Origin: Pseudenterobacter timonensis
GTDB lineage: Bacteria; Pseudomonadota; Gammaproteobacteria; Enterobacterales; Enterobacteriaceae
Reading direction: 5' to 3'
NCBI RefSeq assembly: GCF_900021175.1
Contig: NZ_FCOP01000010.1
Span: 196,940-260,939 of the forward strand
DNA: 64,000 bases
The translations under genes were made by a program, and so were the position numbers. The notes below the pieces were generated by a model. That model saw nothing but the letters and a program-made list of their open reading frames with translations, had not been told where the DNA came from and ran no database searches. The stretch's first letter is position 1; every line of letters starts with the position of its first letter. This document shows, in pieces, positions 13,094-21,766 of the stretch.

Positions 13094-13135
13094 GTGAATT
13101 GATTATTTTAATTCATTCATGGTGTGAATTGATTA
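13094..13135. promoter_or_regulatory. Spaced direct repeats between acrE and acrS
   Basis: GTGAATTGATTA occurs at 13094-13105 and again at 13124-13135, 30 bp apart (three helical turns). A dyad TGAATT-N9-AATTCA (13095-13115) overlaps the first copy. The 382-bp divergent gap 12859-13240 has no gene; this repeat pair lies 106-147 bp upstream of acrS and is a candidate operator for AcrS or another regulator. Binding is inferred only from symmetry and position. Confidence 0.4.
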
Positions 13136-13240
13136 ATCGTGCTCCCGTTTTTTGTGCAAAAAAGTATAGCCCGTCTGAGAGATACTATTGCCGAAAAGTC
13201 TTTCACGTCTTTCTGCAACAAACCACATAAGGTATGGCTT

Positions 13241-13888
13241 ATGGCGCGCAAAACCAAAGAAGAAGCCCTGAAAACCCGGCAACTCCTGATTGAGGCGGCT
13301 ATCACTATGTTTGCCACGCGGGGAGTAGCCAACACCACGCTGGGCGACATAGCGGACGCCGCAGGGGTGACGCGCGGTGCGGTCTACTGGCACTTCTCCA
13401 GCAAAGCAGAAATATTTAATGCGATCTGGGAACAACAGCCCCCGCTCAGGGCATTTATAAAAGATAAAGTCGCGGTTGTTGCCGGTAGTGAACCATTGTT
13501 ATTACTTCGTGAAATTTTTATCGCGTCCCTGCAATTTATTGCGCGAGACGCCCGGCAATGCGCGTTATTGCAAATTCTCTATCATAAGTGTGAATTTAGT
13601 GCTGATATGATGTCAGAGTGTGAAATTCGTAAAAAAATCTTTTTCAATTCACAAAATATACAACGTATTCTCGAGGAAGGAGTGAAAACACTCCGGTTGC
13701 CCTCCACCCTTAATATCGATATTGCCATGATTATGTTGCATGGTTTTTTTAGCGGAATCATTAAAAACTGGTTAATGAACCGGGAGAGTTTTAATCTCTG
13801 TCAGCAGGCGCCGGTGCTGGTGGATAACATTCTGGCGACGCTGCAAATCCAGTGCGAGCCGCCAGTGATGTTAGAAAAGGCTTCATAA
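13241..13888 (+). CDS. acrS: TetR-family repressor of efflux genes
   Basis: A 215-residue TetR/AcrR-family regulator (E. coli AcrS/EnvR 220). The N-terminal helix-turn-helix spans about residues 11-57 (ANTTLGDIADAAGVTRGAVYWHFSSKAEIF). The C-terminal ligand-binding domain includes ILYHKCEF and FSGIIKNWLMN, shared with AcrR and AcrS. In E. coli AcrS represses acrAB and lies divergent from acrEF. The start MARKTKEEALKTR (ATG at 13241) was chosen by alignment and AAGG upstream; a frame extending to 13139 has no support. Its stop overlaps the convergent signalling gene by 6 bp. Confidence 0.93.
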   Translation: MARKTKEEALKTRQLLIEAAITMFATRGVANTTLGDIADAAGVTRGAVYWHFSSKAEIFNAIWEQQPPLRAFIKDKVAVVAGSEPLLLLREIFIASLQFIARDARQCALLQILYHKCEFSADMMSECEIRKKIFFNSQNIQRILEEGVKTLRLPSTLNIDIAMIMLHGFFSGIIKNWLMNRESFNLCQQAPVLVDNILATLQIQCEPPVMLEKAS

Positions 13889-15967
13889 GGCTGGCGTACC
13901 CTCAGGCGGCACCGCCTGGCTGCAGAGCGCGTCGACAGCCTGCGGCGTCACCGGTTTGCCCAGCAGATAACCCTGTAGCGTATTGCAGCCAAGCTGTGTA
14001 AGAAACGCCTGCTGAGCGGTCGTTTCCACCCCTTCCGCCACTACCTTCAGATTGAGCGTTTTAGCCAGCGCGACGATGGCGGAGACAATGGTCGCATCTT
14101 CGCTCTCTCCACTGAGTTCCTTGACGAAGGCGCGATCGATTTTTAACTCGCACGCCGGCAGCCGCTTCAGATAGAGGAGGCTGGAATAACCGGTGCCAAA
14201 GTCATCAATAGAGGCTTTTACGCCCGCGTTGGTCAGCTCCGTTAATACCCTCACGCTTTCGTCAGGGTTGCTCATCGCCGTTGTCTCGGTCACCTCCAGG
14301 ATCAGCGATTCCGGCGGTAGCTGGTGTCTCGCCAGGCAATCCAGAACGGTCCGGACGAGGGCCGGCTGCTCAAACTGTAGCGTCGAGAGATTTACCGCCA
14401 TCGACCACTGGGTATGCCCCTGCAGATGCCACTCCCGCAGCTGGCGGCACGCTTCGTTGATAACCCAGTTTCCCAACGGCACGATCAGGCCGGTCTTTTC
14501 CGCCAGCGGCAAAAAGAGGTCCGGCGACAGGAGGCCCTGCTGCGGGTGCTCCCAGCGCAGCAGCGCCTCAAAGCCGAGGATCGGGCCTGCCGGGGCATGA
14601 AACTTCGGCTGATAAAGCAGACGAAACTCATGACGATCCAGCGCCAGCCAGAGATCGTTCATCAGCTGCAGATGCGCCTGCGCCAGGGTGTTCATGGAGG
14701 GCTGAAAAAAGTGATAGCCGTTACGGCCAACGTGCTTGGTGTGATACATCGCCGCGTCGGCATTGAACATCAGCTCGCGGTCGGTTTTCCCGTCATGAGG
14801 ATAGAGCGCAATGCCGATGCTGACCGTCACGACCAGTTCATAGGGATCGATGGCGAAAGGGGTGTCAATGGCGCGCACCAGCGCGCTGGCAAGCGACGCG
14901 GCGTCGTCCGGCTCGTCCATTTCCGCCAGCAGGACAAATTCATCGCCGCCGATACGGGCCAGAGTAAACTGGCCTTTCAGCAGCTGGTGTAGCCGTTCGG
15001 TTACCGCGATCAGCAGCTTATCGCCGACATCATGTCCGTAGGCATCATTAACTGCCTTGAAGCCGTCGAGATCCATAAACATAAGTGCAAAATGGGTGCC
15101 TTCCCGATCGGCTTTACTGATCGCCTGATCGAGACGATCCTCCAGCAGGATACGGTTAGGCAAGCGTGTCAGGGTGTCATGCAGGGCCAGCTGAGCCAGT
15201 TCGCGGTTAGCCTCGGCAAGTGAGGAGGCCAGCAGGGATGTTCTGGCCTGAAGGCGGGCGTCGAGCATGGAAACCAGAAGCGTAATACCCAGAATAGAGA
15301 GCGCGACCACGCTAACCAGTATGGCCAGCCAGCCGCCGTCGAGGCCATGATGGTGCATCGTCGTCGTCGCGGGAAACTGCGCCGCCTTCATACCCGCATA
15401 GTGCATCCCTGCGATGGCGATCCCCATCGTCAGCGCCGCGCCAAGGCGCAACAGTGCATCCTGAGCGGTTTCATGGCGCAGGCGGAACGTCAGCCACAGC
15501 GCGATCAGGGAGGCGAGTAGGGCGATAACGACCGAAATGGCTACCCAGGTTTTATCCCAGACGATCCCGGCAGAGACCTCCAGCGCAGCCATACCGGTGT
15601 AGTGCATGGCAATAATCCCCGTCCCCATCACAAAGGCGCCGGGAAGCAGGCGGCGAAGCCGTAGCTGCTCCCGGCTCACCAGCCAAAGCGCAAACAGCGA
15701 CGAGACAATAGCCACAAGCATGGAAAAGAGGGTCAATCCTGTGCGGTAGCTCATGCTCATGGAGAGATCCATGGCCAGCATGCCGATAAAGTGCATAGCC
15801 CAGACGCCGATCCCCATGGCGATACCGCCGCCCGCAAGCCAGAGGCGGGCCGCCAGACCTTCGCTTTTGGCGACGCGTGTAGCCATATTCAGGGCGGTAT
15901 AGGCGGCGAGAATGGCGACCACAAAAGAGGTAACGACGAGGATTTGGTTGTATTGGCTAACCAGCAT
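13883..15967 (-). CDS. Membrane MHYT-GGDEF-EAL cyclic-di-GMP signalling protein
   Basis: A 694-residue protein with a seven-helix MHYT sensor region (residues 1-235; motifs MHFIGM 58-63, MHYTGM 121-126, MHYAGM 188-193), a GGDEF domain (core GGDEF 340-344) and an EAL domain (EALL 467-470, DDFGTG 588-593, EGVET 645-649). Both catalytic signatures are intact, so it could make or degrade cyclic-di-GMP. No RxxD inhibitory site precedes GGDEF. MHYT domains are proposed to sense O2, CO or NO through metal bound at the His/Met motifs. Architecture resembles Pseudomonas MucR/NbdA. It is not part of this locus in E. coli K-12. Confidence 0.9.
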   Translation of the reverse strand: MLVSQYNQILVVTSFVVAILAAYTALNMATRVAKSEGLAARLWLAGGGIAMGIGVWAMHFIGMLAMDLSMSMSYRTGLTLFSMLVAIVSSLFALWLVSREQLRLRRLLPGAFVMGTGIIAMHYTGMAALEVSAGIVWDKTWVAISVVIALLASLIALWLTFRLRHETAQDALLRLGAALTMGIAIAGMHYAGMKAAQFPATTTMHHHGLDGGWLAILVSVVALSILGITLLVSMLDARLQARTSLLASSLAEANRELAQLALHDTLTRLPNRILLEDRLDQAISKADREGTHFALMFMDLDGFKAVNDAYGHDVGDKLLIAVTERLHQLLKGQFTLARIGGDEFVLLAEMDEPDDAASLASALVRAIDTPFAIDPYELVVTVSIGIALYPHDGKTDRELMFNADAAMYHTKHVGRNGYHFFQPSMNTLAQAHLQLMNDLWLALDRHEFRLLYQPKFHAPAGPILGFEALLRWEHPQQGLLSPDLFLPLAEKTGLIVPLGNWVINEACRQLREWHLQGHTQWSMAVNLSTLQFEQPALVRTVLDCLARHQLPPESLILEVTETTAMSNPDESVRVLTELTNAGVKASIDDFGTGYSSLLYLKRLPACELKIDRAFVKELSGESEDATIVSAIVALAKTLNLKVVAEGVETTAQQAFLTQLGCNTLQGYLLGKPVTPQAVDALCSQAVPPEGTPAL

Positions 15968-16110
15968 GGTGTGATAATCCCGGACTCAAGGAGACGTTAA
16001 GCCGCCGCGCATGGAAAAGGCAGGACATTATCATCGTAAGGTATTGACGAAAAGAGATTTAAATCCCTCATTTTCGTGGGTGATAGCCACCAGTTTTGGG
16101 ACGTTAGCGC

Positions 16111-16275
16111 TTATTCGAGCTCGGAACAGTTCACTAGCCGCAGCGGGTTGACGGAGTCCATATTGCGGCATTTGTCCGTCTCGGTACTAATCCATTCCAG
16201 CCACTGCATCAGCAGTGCATCGAAGAGAAAGACAGAGACAGCAAAAACAATCAGCCAGCCATATTTGCGAATCAT
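16111..16275 (-). CDS. yhdU: Small single-pass membrane protein YhdU
   Basis: A 54-residue protein beginning MIRKYGWLIVF, recognisable as YhdU of E. coli. One membrane helix (about residues 6-23) follows a short positive N-terminus, so the tail of about 30 residues should face the periplasm. The tail has two cysteines (DKC and VNC) that could form a disulfide. The ribosome site is weak (GGAAC, about 9 nt before ATG). It lies between fis and the MHYT gene. A longer frame at 16187-16435 on the same strand is a shadow. Function unknown. Confidence 0.8.
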   Translation of the reverse strand: MIRKYGWLIVFAVSVFLFDALLMQWLEWISTETDKCRNMDSVNPLRLVNCSELE

Positions 16276-16392
16276 CGTGGTGTTCCGGGAAGAGAGAGCC
16301 GTGAGGTGGTGGAAATATACACGAATTGCAAAGGTTGAAAAGGGGGAGGAGGCGAGGTTTACAAACCCTTGACGCAGCGGCAGAAAGCCAAT

Positions 16393-16430
16393 AAAAAAGG
16401 CGCTTCCCCATGCCGGTTCGCGCCTTTTTA
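16393..16430 (-). terminator. Terminator of dusB-fis
   Basis: Arms AAAAAGGCGC and GCGCCTTTTT flank a 16-nt loop, just beyond the fis stop, with T run on the leftward strand. Confidence 0.85.
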
Positions 16431-16453
16431 CACAAGCCTTGAGCTAACCGAAA

Positions 16454-16750
16454 TTAGTTCATGCCGTATTTTTTCAGTTTCTTACGCAGAGTACCACGGT
16501 TGATACCCATCATCAGGGCAGCGCGGGTTTGGTTACCGCGGGTGTATTGCATCACCATGTCCAACAGTGGCTGTTCAACTTCAGCCAGTACCAGCTCATA
16601 CAGGTCATTAACATCCTGACCGTTCAGTTGAGCAAAATAGTTCTTCAGTGCCTGTTTAACCGAGTCACGCAGGGGTTTTTGAGTAACCTGATCCTGAGAG
16701 TTAACGGTAGAAACGGTCAGTACGTCAGAATTTACGCGTTGTTCGAACAT
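16454..16750 (-). CDS. fis: DNA-binding protein Fis
   Basis: A 98-residue nucleoid protein with the exact length and apparently the same sequence as E. coli Fis. It bends DNA, activates rRNA and tRNA promoters and aids site-specific recombination. The N-terminal beta-hairpin arm (residues 11-26) contacts recombinases, and the C-terminal helix-turn-helix is [22 protein letters not shown]. It is the second gene of dusB-fis, 106 bp after dusB, and is driven by the promoter upstream of dusB. Its ribosome site AAGAGC matches the poorly initiating E. coli site. Confidence 0.98.
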
Positions 16751-16856
16751 AGTTCTGTTAGCTCTTTATTTCTGTTTTACACTTCATCTTTCAACTGCCT
16801 CATCGCTGGCTGCCTTCGTTCATCGTGGACCCCTGCAGCTGCAGGTTTCCGGCGAT

Positions 16857-17864
16857 TCACTCAGCCGCCGCCCCGACGCGACCTGAATGATTTTGTGTAT
16901 ACGCAAAATTTTCGAAGTATGCCTCCAACGCCTCCAGCTGTTCGCTGGCGTCCTCTATGGCGTTGAATGTGCGCCGAAACTGGTCATTTGGAGCATGCTC
17001 CTGGAGATACCAGGAGACGTGTTTACGCGCAATTCGGTACCCTTTTGCGTGGCCGTAAAAGTCATGCAATTCCCGAACATGCGCACAAAGCAAGCGCTTA
17101 ACCTCTGCCAAAGGCAGCGGGGCCAGCAACTCCCCAGTGTCCAGATAATGCTGGATTTCCCGAAAGATCCAGGGTCTTCCCTGAGCTGCACGTCCTATCA
17201 TCAGAGCATCAGCTCCCGTATAGTCAAGCACAGCTCTGGCTTTAAGCGGGTCAGTAATGTCGCCATTCGCGATAACCGGAATGGAAACTTTCTGCTTAAC
17301 TGCCCGAATGCTGTCATATTCCGCATGACCGTTGAACAGACAGGCGCGGGTGCGTCCATGAATGGTCAGGGCCTGGATACCACAGTCTTCGGCCAGTTGG
17401 GCAATTTCTACACAGTTACGGTGTTCCGGCGCCCAACCTGTGCGAATCTTCAGCGTGACAGGAACGTCCACCGCCTCGACAACCGCCGTCAGGATTGACT
17501 TCACCAGATCGGGGTATTGCAGAAGGGCTGAACCTGCCAGCTTGCGATTCACCTTTTTTGCCGGGCAGCCCATATTGATATCGATAATCTGGGCGCCGCT
17601 TTCAACGTTAATGCGCGCGGCTTCCGCCATCTCTTCAGGCACGCTCCCCGCAATTTGCACGGTGCGAATCCCTGGCTCATCAATGTGCACCATCCGTAAG
17701 CGAGATTTATCACTTTCCCAGACCTGCGGGTTAGACGACATCATCTCGGAAACGGTTAACCCTGCTCCCATCTCATAGCACAGCGTCCTGAAAGGCCGAT
17801 CTGTAATGCCTGCCATAGGTGCTGCGATCAGGCGATTTCTGAGCTGGTGGTGTCCGATGCGCAT
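16857..17864 (-). CDS. dusB: tRNA-dihydrouridine synthase B
   Basis: A 335-residue flavoenzyme that reduces uridine to dihydrouridine in the tRNA D-loop (U17 in E. coli). The TIM-barrel core carries [12 protein letters not shown], the catalytic cysteine in [14 protein letters not shown], and FMN-binding HGRTR and GRAAQGRPW. The part up to EAYFENFA aligns with the whole 321-residue E. coli enzyme; 14 further residues ([14 protein letters not shown]) are an added tail. It is the first gene of dusB-fis and overlaps no other gene. Confidence 0.96.
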   Translation of the reverse strand: MRIGHHQLRNRLIAAPMAGITDRPFRTLCYEMGAGLTVSEMMSSNPQVWESDKSRLRMVHIDEPGIRTVQIAGSVPEEMAEAARINVESGAQIIDINMGCPAKKVNRKLAGSALLQYPDLVKSILTAVVEAVDVPVTLKIRTGWAPEHRNCVEIAQLAEDCGIQALTIHGRTRACLFNGHAEYDSIRAVKQKVSIPVIANGDITDPLKARAVLDYTGADALMIGRAAQGRPWIFREIQHYLDTGELLAPLPLAEVKRLLCAHVRELHDFYGHAKGYRIARKHVSWYLQEHAPNDQFRRTFNAIEDASEQLEALEAYFENFAYTQNHSGRVGAAAE

Positions 17865-17903
17865 GAGTTAAGAAATGACCATACTGTGACTGCAAGGCGG
17901 CGT

Positions 17904-17932
17904 ATATTACGCATTTTTTTCATGAGATGAAA
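17904..17932 (-). promoter_or_regulatory. dusB-fis promoter
   Basis: Read leftward: -35 TTTCAT (17932-17927), 17-bp spacer, -10 TAATAT (17909-17904), then a GC-rich discriminator ACGCCGCC. This matches the stringently controlled fis promoter of E. coli, where the discriminator makes it sensitive to ppGpp and Fis represses its own synthesis. Transcription should start near 17897, about 33 nt before dusB. Confidence 0.85.
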
Positions 17933-18099
17933 GGCCAAACTTTGAACAATCCACTGTTGTAGATCAATGAATCGCCGTCTGGGAGGCGTCGGTCAATTTA
18001 TTCGATATTAAAATCATTGGCTTATATAGAATCGATGATTTTATAAGCGCTTACAAATTCCCTTAACTTCTCACCTTTTCTGCATAAATGAATCCAAAG

Positions 18100-18180
18100 A
18101 ATGGGATAATCTGCTGTTTTAAGCAGCAGATTATCGTCACCATTTGCGATCTGTATCCCATTTCAGGTAATAATCGCAAA
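18100..18180 (-). other. Structured 3' region between carbonic anhydrase and dusB
   Basis: Three inverted repeats overlap here: GATAATCTGCTG/CAGCAGATTATC (18105-18116 with 18124-18135, perfect 12-bp stem), TTTGCGAT/ATCGCAAA (18143-18150 with 18173-18180), and AATGGGATA/TATCCCATT (18100-18108 with 18154-18162). The third repeat competes with the first and lies in the loop of the second, so two alternative folds are possible. No T run follows, so a simple intrinsic terminator is not shown. The rest of the gap 17933-18195 holds nothing else seen. Confidence 0.5.
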
Positions 18181-18195
18181 CGGCAAAAACGCGCG

Positions 18196-18945
18196 TTATT
18201 CAACCACCACGCGACCGTGCATCGCCTGCACCGGTCGGTTGTTCGGATGATGCATGGTATGGGCGAATTTCTTAAGCTGCGCTTCTGAAAGCGTGAGCGG
18301 ATGCTTTAGCACGATCCAGGTCACCCCTTCTGAACAGGGCGGTGTGGTCAGCGAACCGCTGAAACGCCAGTACGTTTTCTCCTTTGGCAGCAAATTATTC
18401 AGGTTGAGATGCGTGGTAAGGGTGGCCGTTTCGCCCGCTTTTTCCGGCATGGTATGCCAGAGCTTTTCCAGCTCGTCGCTGGCCGCGCCCTGATTAAACA
18501 TCACCGCGACTACCGCCACTTCGCCTGCGGCATTTTTATGAACGAGGTGCAGCTCCATCGCGTAATGTTTGCCGTGAATGGTATTTTCGCTCGGCGCATG
18601 AAAATGGAACTGCTGTAGCGTCCAGGATTGACCATCAAGCGTGATGGTGTCGCGGGTATTTTCCTTTTCGCCTGCCTGAATCGTATGCCCGTTGTTGGTC
18701 AGCGTCACCGGGCCATCGGCGTAGTGGGTTTTGAGAGGGGAGATATGGGCCTGATAAGTTGAATCGATATTAATCGGGGACTGGTACATCCCGGTCTGAC
18801 AGGCTTTGTAGGCCTCATCCAGCTCGCCCCAGTGTTCCGGTGCCCCTTCGCCGTCATAGCTCCAGTGGGAGGCGTAGACGGAAGTCGACATAATACTAAG
18901 CGCCAGTAGCGCTACCTTGCCAGTTAAACGTGTCATGATATTCAT
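18196..18945 (-). CDS. cah: Periplasmic alpha-class carbonic anhydrase
   Basis: A 249-residue zinc enzyme that interconverts CO2 and bicarbonate in the periplasm. A signal peptide ends near SVYA (residue 25). Zinc ligands are the two histidines of QQFHFHAPSENT and the histidine of MELHLVHKN; the substrate-pocket block LTTPPCSEGVTW is present, and the PINID segment is conserved. Start M1 at 18945 or M4 at 18936 are both possible; neither has a strong ribosome site. It separates prmA from dusB, which are adjacent in E. coli. A palindrome upstream suggests dedicated control. Confidence 0.93.
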   Translation of the reverse strand: MNIMTRLTGKVALLALSIMSTSVYASHWSYDGEGAPEHWGELDEAYKACQTGMYQSPINIDSTYQAHISPLKTHYADGPVTLTNNGHTIQAGEKENTRDTITLDGQSWTLQQFHFHAPSENTIHGKHYAMELHLVHKNAAGEVAVVAVMFNQGAASDELEKLWHTMPEKAGETATLTTHLNLNNLLPKEKTYWRFSGSLTTPPCSEGVTWIVLKHPLTLSEAQLKKFAHTMHHPNNRPVQAMHGRVVVE

Positions 18946-18954
18946 CCAGTGAAT

Positions 18955-18993
18955 TTATAAGCGATAAATGTATTGTTAAATCAATGATTTAAC
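18955..18993 (-). promoter_or_regulatory. Promoter and palindromic operator of carbonic anhydrase
   Basis: A perfect 19-bp palindrome GTTAAATCA-A-TGATTTAAC occupies 18975-18993. Leftward, a -35-like TTGATT (18984-18979) lies inside it, then 18 bp and a -10-like TTATAA (18960-18955). A protein bound to the palindrome would block the -35. The transcript would have a very short leader. Promoter and operator roles are inferred from sequence. Confidence 0.55.
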
Positions 18994-19039
18994 TATTTAT
19001 TCTAACGGGGGAGTCTGGCAAGGGAAAAGCGTATCGAGA

Positions 19040-19069
19040 ATAAAAATAGCGTGGTCAGATGACCACGCC
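19040..19069 (-). terminator. Terminator of prmA
   Basis: Stem GCGTGGTCA / TGACCACGC with a 2-nt loop, followed on the leftward strand by TATTTTTATT. It lies 11 bp after the prmA stop. Confidence 0.75.
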
Positions 19070-19079
19070 TGGAAAGGGA

Positions 19080-19961
19080 TTAACGTTTCTGGCCGGTAAT
19101 GCGGCACCACTCCTCTTTCTCAACCACCGGGTCGAGGGTGAAGCGATCGGCATAGGCTTCGCAGACGCTTTCTGCCTGGCTGGCAAGGATACCGGACAGC
19201 CCCAGCAGACCGCCCTCAACGGGCAGTACGCTGATTAACGGGGCCAGTTCACGCAACGGGCCAGCCAGGATGTTAGCGACCACGACATCGGCTTTCAGAC
19301 CCTCTGGCTGATCCTGTGGCAGATAGAGCGCCAGCCGGTCGGAGACGCCGTTGCGCTCGGCGTTATCACGGCTGGCCTGAATCGCCTGCGGATCGATGTC
19401 GATCCCGATAGCTTTGGCCGCGCCCAGCTTCAGCGCGGCGATAGCGAGGATCCCGGAGCCGCAGCCGAAGTCGATCACCGTTTTCCCTGCCAGATCCAGC
19501 CCGTCGAGCCACTGCAGGCAGAGTGAGGTGGTGGGGTGGGTGCCGGTACCGAACGCCAGGCCTGGATCGAGCATCACGTTAACGGCATTCTCATCCGGTA
19601 TATCGCGCCAGCTCGGGCAGATCCACAGACGTTTGCCGAACTGCATTGGATGAAAGTTATCCATCCACTCGCGTTCCCAGTCTTTATCTTCGAGCTGCTC
19701 GATTTTATGGATAAAACCGGCGCCCAGCAGAGGGTGGTTCTCCAGAATGGCGACCACCTCTTTCATGTCGGTTTCGGCATCAAACAGGCCGATTACATCG
19801 GTATCGCCCCAGAGACGCGTCTCCCCCGGAAGCGGCTCAAATACCGGCGTATCATGCGTGTCCTGGAAGGTAATAGAGACCGCTCCGGCCTCCATCAGCG
19901 CATCGCTTAGCTCTTCGGCATTGGCGCCTGTTGTATTCAGTTTTAATTGGATCCACGGCAT
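19080..19961 (-). CDS. prmA: Ribosomal protein L11 methyltransferase
   Basis: A 293-residue SAM-dependent methyltransferase, same length as the E. coli enzyme, which trimethylates the N-terminus and two lysines of L11. The N-terminal substrate-binding domain (residues 1-60) is followed by a linker and a Rossmann fold with motif [17 protein letters not shown] and the catalytic-loop [10 protein letters not shown]. It follows panF by 11 bp and ends at its own terminator. Confidence 0.97.
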   Translation of the reverse strand: MPWIQLKLNTTGANAEELSDALMEAGAVSITFQDTHDTPVFEPLPGETRLWGDTDVIGLFDAETDMKEVVAILENHPLLGAGFIHKIEQLEDKDWEREWMDNFHPMQFGKRLWICPSWRDIPDENAVNVMLDPGLAFGTGTHPTTSLCLQWLDGLDLAGKTVIDFGCGSGILAIAALKLGAAKAIGIDIDPQAIQASRDNAERNGVSDRLALYLPQDQPEGLKADVVVANILAGPLRELAPLISVLPVEGGLLGLSGILASQAESVCEAYADRFTLDPVVEKEEWCRITGQKR

Positions 19962-19972
19962 GGCAAAACTCT

Positions 19973-21424
19973 TTATTGATCAGAAGAAATAACGGCAGCT
20001 TGCGGCACCGGTCGACCGAAACGGTTTCCCGCCACAAACGCCAGCAAACTTAACAGTAACGAAGGCACAATCGGATGAAAGCCCAGATACTGAATATTAA
20101 AGGAGGCGAGCACCGCGTAGAGCACACCACCCACGATCATGGCGCTCAGGGCGCCTGCGGCATTCGCGCGTTCCCAGTAAAGACCCAGCACCAGCGGCCA
20201 GAGGAATACCGCCTCCAGGCCGCCAAAGGCCAGCAGGTTCAGCCAGATGATCATCTCCGGCGGACGCCAGGCGGCCAGCAGCAGCAGTGCTCCCAGCACC
20301 AGGGTGATCACGGCTGACATGCGCTTGAGCCGCTGCTCATTCTGCATTTGCTCCGGGCGCAGGTTAAGATAGAGATCTTTAATGATCGTAGCGGAACTTT
20401 GCAGCAACTGGGCATTAATGGTCGACATAATGGCGGCCATCGGCGCGGCGAGAAAGATCCCGGCGGCCACCGGCGGCAGCACTTTGACCATCAGGGTCGG
20501 GATCACCAGATCCGGCACCGTCAGGTCGGGCAGTACCGCCCGGCCCAGCGCGCCCGCCAGGTGCATACCAAACATCAGTATCGCCACCACGATGGTGCCG
20601 ACAATAATGCCTTTATGCACCGCTTTGCTGTCCTTATAGGAGATGCAGCGCACCGCCGTATGGGGCAGGCCGATCACCCCGAAGCAGACCAGCACCCAGA
20701 AGGAGGTCATAAAGGTCGGGGAGAGGATATCATCTGCGCCCTGGGGAGAGACCAGCTTCGGATCGATGGTCTGCAACGTCTGTACCGCATGGCCCAGCCC
20801 ACCGGCGGCATGAACTACCCCCACCAGCAGCACGATGGTGCCTATCAGCATCACCATTCCCTGCATGGTGTCGTTTAGCACACTCGCCCGGAAACCGCCG
20901 AAAGCGGTGTAAAGCGCGATACTGACGCCGAAAATCAACAGCCCCGTTTCGTAAGGTATTCCTGCCGCCGTCTCCAGCAGGCGCGCGCCGCCGATAAACT
21001 GTACCGTCATCGCGCCGATAAACGCGACCAGCAGGCTCAGGCTCGCCAGCCAGACCAGCAGCCGGCTCCGGTAGCGGGCATAGAGCATATCGTTCAGCGT
21101 CACCGCATTGTAGCGGCGTGCGAGAATGGCGAACTTTTTACCCAGTATCCCTAAAGAGAGCCAGACGGCGGGCAACTGGATCATCGCCAGTAAGACCCAG
21201 CCCAGACCATATTTATAGGCGGCTCCCGGCCCGCCGATGAACGAGCTGGCGCTGATATAGGTGGCGGTAAGAGTCATCGCCAGCACGACGCCGCCCATGG
21301 AGCGGCTGCCAAGAAAATACTCATTCAGAAAATTGCCCGTGCTGCGTTTACGCATGGCGTAAACCGACAGCCCAAACACCACCACCAGGTAGGCGATAAG
21401 CGGGAGGATCACTTCAAGCTGCAC
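19973..21424 (-). CDS. panF: Sodium/pantothenate symporter
   Basis: A 483-residue sodium:solute symporter (SSS family), same length as E. coli PanF. It imports pantothenate for coenzyme A synthesis. About twelve or thirteen membrane segments are visible, with the family motif [14 protein letters not shown] in the middle. Translation starts at GTG (21424), overlapping the yhdT stop by 11 bp, which suggests translational coupling. The order yhdT-panF-prmA is that of E. coli. Confidence 0.96.
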   Translation of the reverse strand: MQLEVILPLIAYLVVVFGLSVYAMRKRSTGNFLNEYFLGSRSMGGVVLAMTLTATYISASSFIGGPGAAYKYGLGWVLLAMIQLPAVWLSLGILGKKFAILARRYNAVTLNDMLYARYRSRLLVWLASLSLLVAFIGAMTVQFIGGARLLETAAGIPYETGLLIFGVSIALYTAFGGFRASVLNDTMQGMVMLIGTIVLLVGVVHAAGGLGHAVQTLQTIDPKLVSPQGADDILSPTFMTSFWVLVCFGVIGLPHTAVRCISYKDSKAVHKGIIVGTIVVAILMFGMHLAGALGRAVLPDLTVPDLVIPTLMVKVLPPVAAGIFLAAPMAAIMSTINAQLLQSSATIIKDLYLNLRPEQMQNEQRLKRMSAVITLVLGALLLLAAWRPPEMIIWLNLLAFGGLEAVFLWPLVLGLYWERANAAGALSAMIVGGVLYAVLASFNIQYLGFHPIVPSLLLSLLAFVAGNRFGRPVPQAAVISSDQ

Positions 21425-21659
21425 GATCGTTATCCTCCAGCGGAATATCCCGATAAATAAATCTCACCATCGCCCAACAGAGCACGATAAAGACCAGCGG
21501 CAGCAGCAGGCAGGCCATTTCGAACCAGTGCGGCAAGCCGGTAATACCGATAGTTGAGTCTGGTAAGTAAGCGGTTACCAACCAAGCAGCAAGATAGAGA
21601 AGGGTCAGCCACAGCGCCCAGCGCGCTTCTTTATGGGCCTGAACAAAACGTTTGTCCAT
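21414..21659 (-). CDS. yhdT: DUF997 inner-membrane protein YhdT
   Basis: An 81-residue protein with two hydrophobic helices (about residues 13-31 and 45-66), matching the 80-residue YhdT of E. coli. Such proteins often sit beside, or are fused to, SSS transporters, so a helper role for PanF is plausible but unproven. The ribosome site AAGGGA lies 6 bp upstream of ATG. It overlaps panF by 11 bp. Confidence 0.9.
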   Translation of the reverse strand: MDKRFVQAHKEARWALWLTLLYLAAWLVTAYLPDSTIGITGLPHWFEMACLLLPLVFIVLCWAMVRFIYRDIPLEDNDRAA

Positions 21660-21724
21660 TTGTTGTCCCTTGTGGATGAAGAAAGCGAGGATTGTACATG
21701 ATGGGGCATAGCACCCCCAGAAAT

Positions 21725-21753
21725 AAAAAAGGCCGGATTAACCGGCCTTTTTG
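21725..21753 (-). terminator. Terminator of accBC
   Basis: Stem AAAAGGCCGG / CCGGCCTTTT with an ATTAA loop between accC and yhdT; T run on the leftward strand, 13 bp after the accC stop. Confidence 0.85.
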
Positions 21754-21766
21754 CATCACTACGGGA

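Noticed and set aside
16187-16435. 82-codon leftward frame overlapping yhdU
   Set aside because: The yhdU frame in this region is recognisable and has a membrane helix; the longer frame crosses the fis terminator.
16832-16845. 14-bp palindrome CCTGCAGCTGCAGG between dusB and fis
   Set aside because: Short, GC-rich and without context; may arise by chance. No regulator site known with this form.
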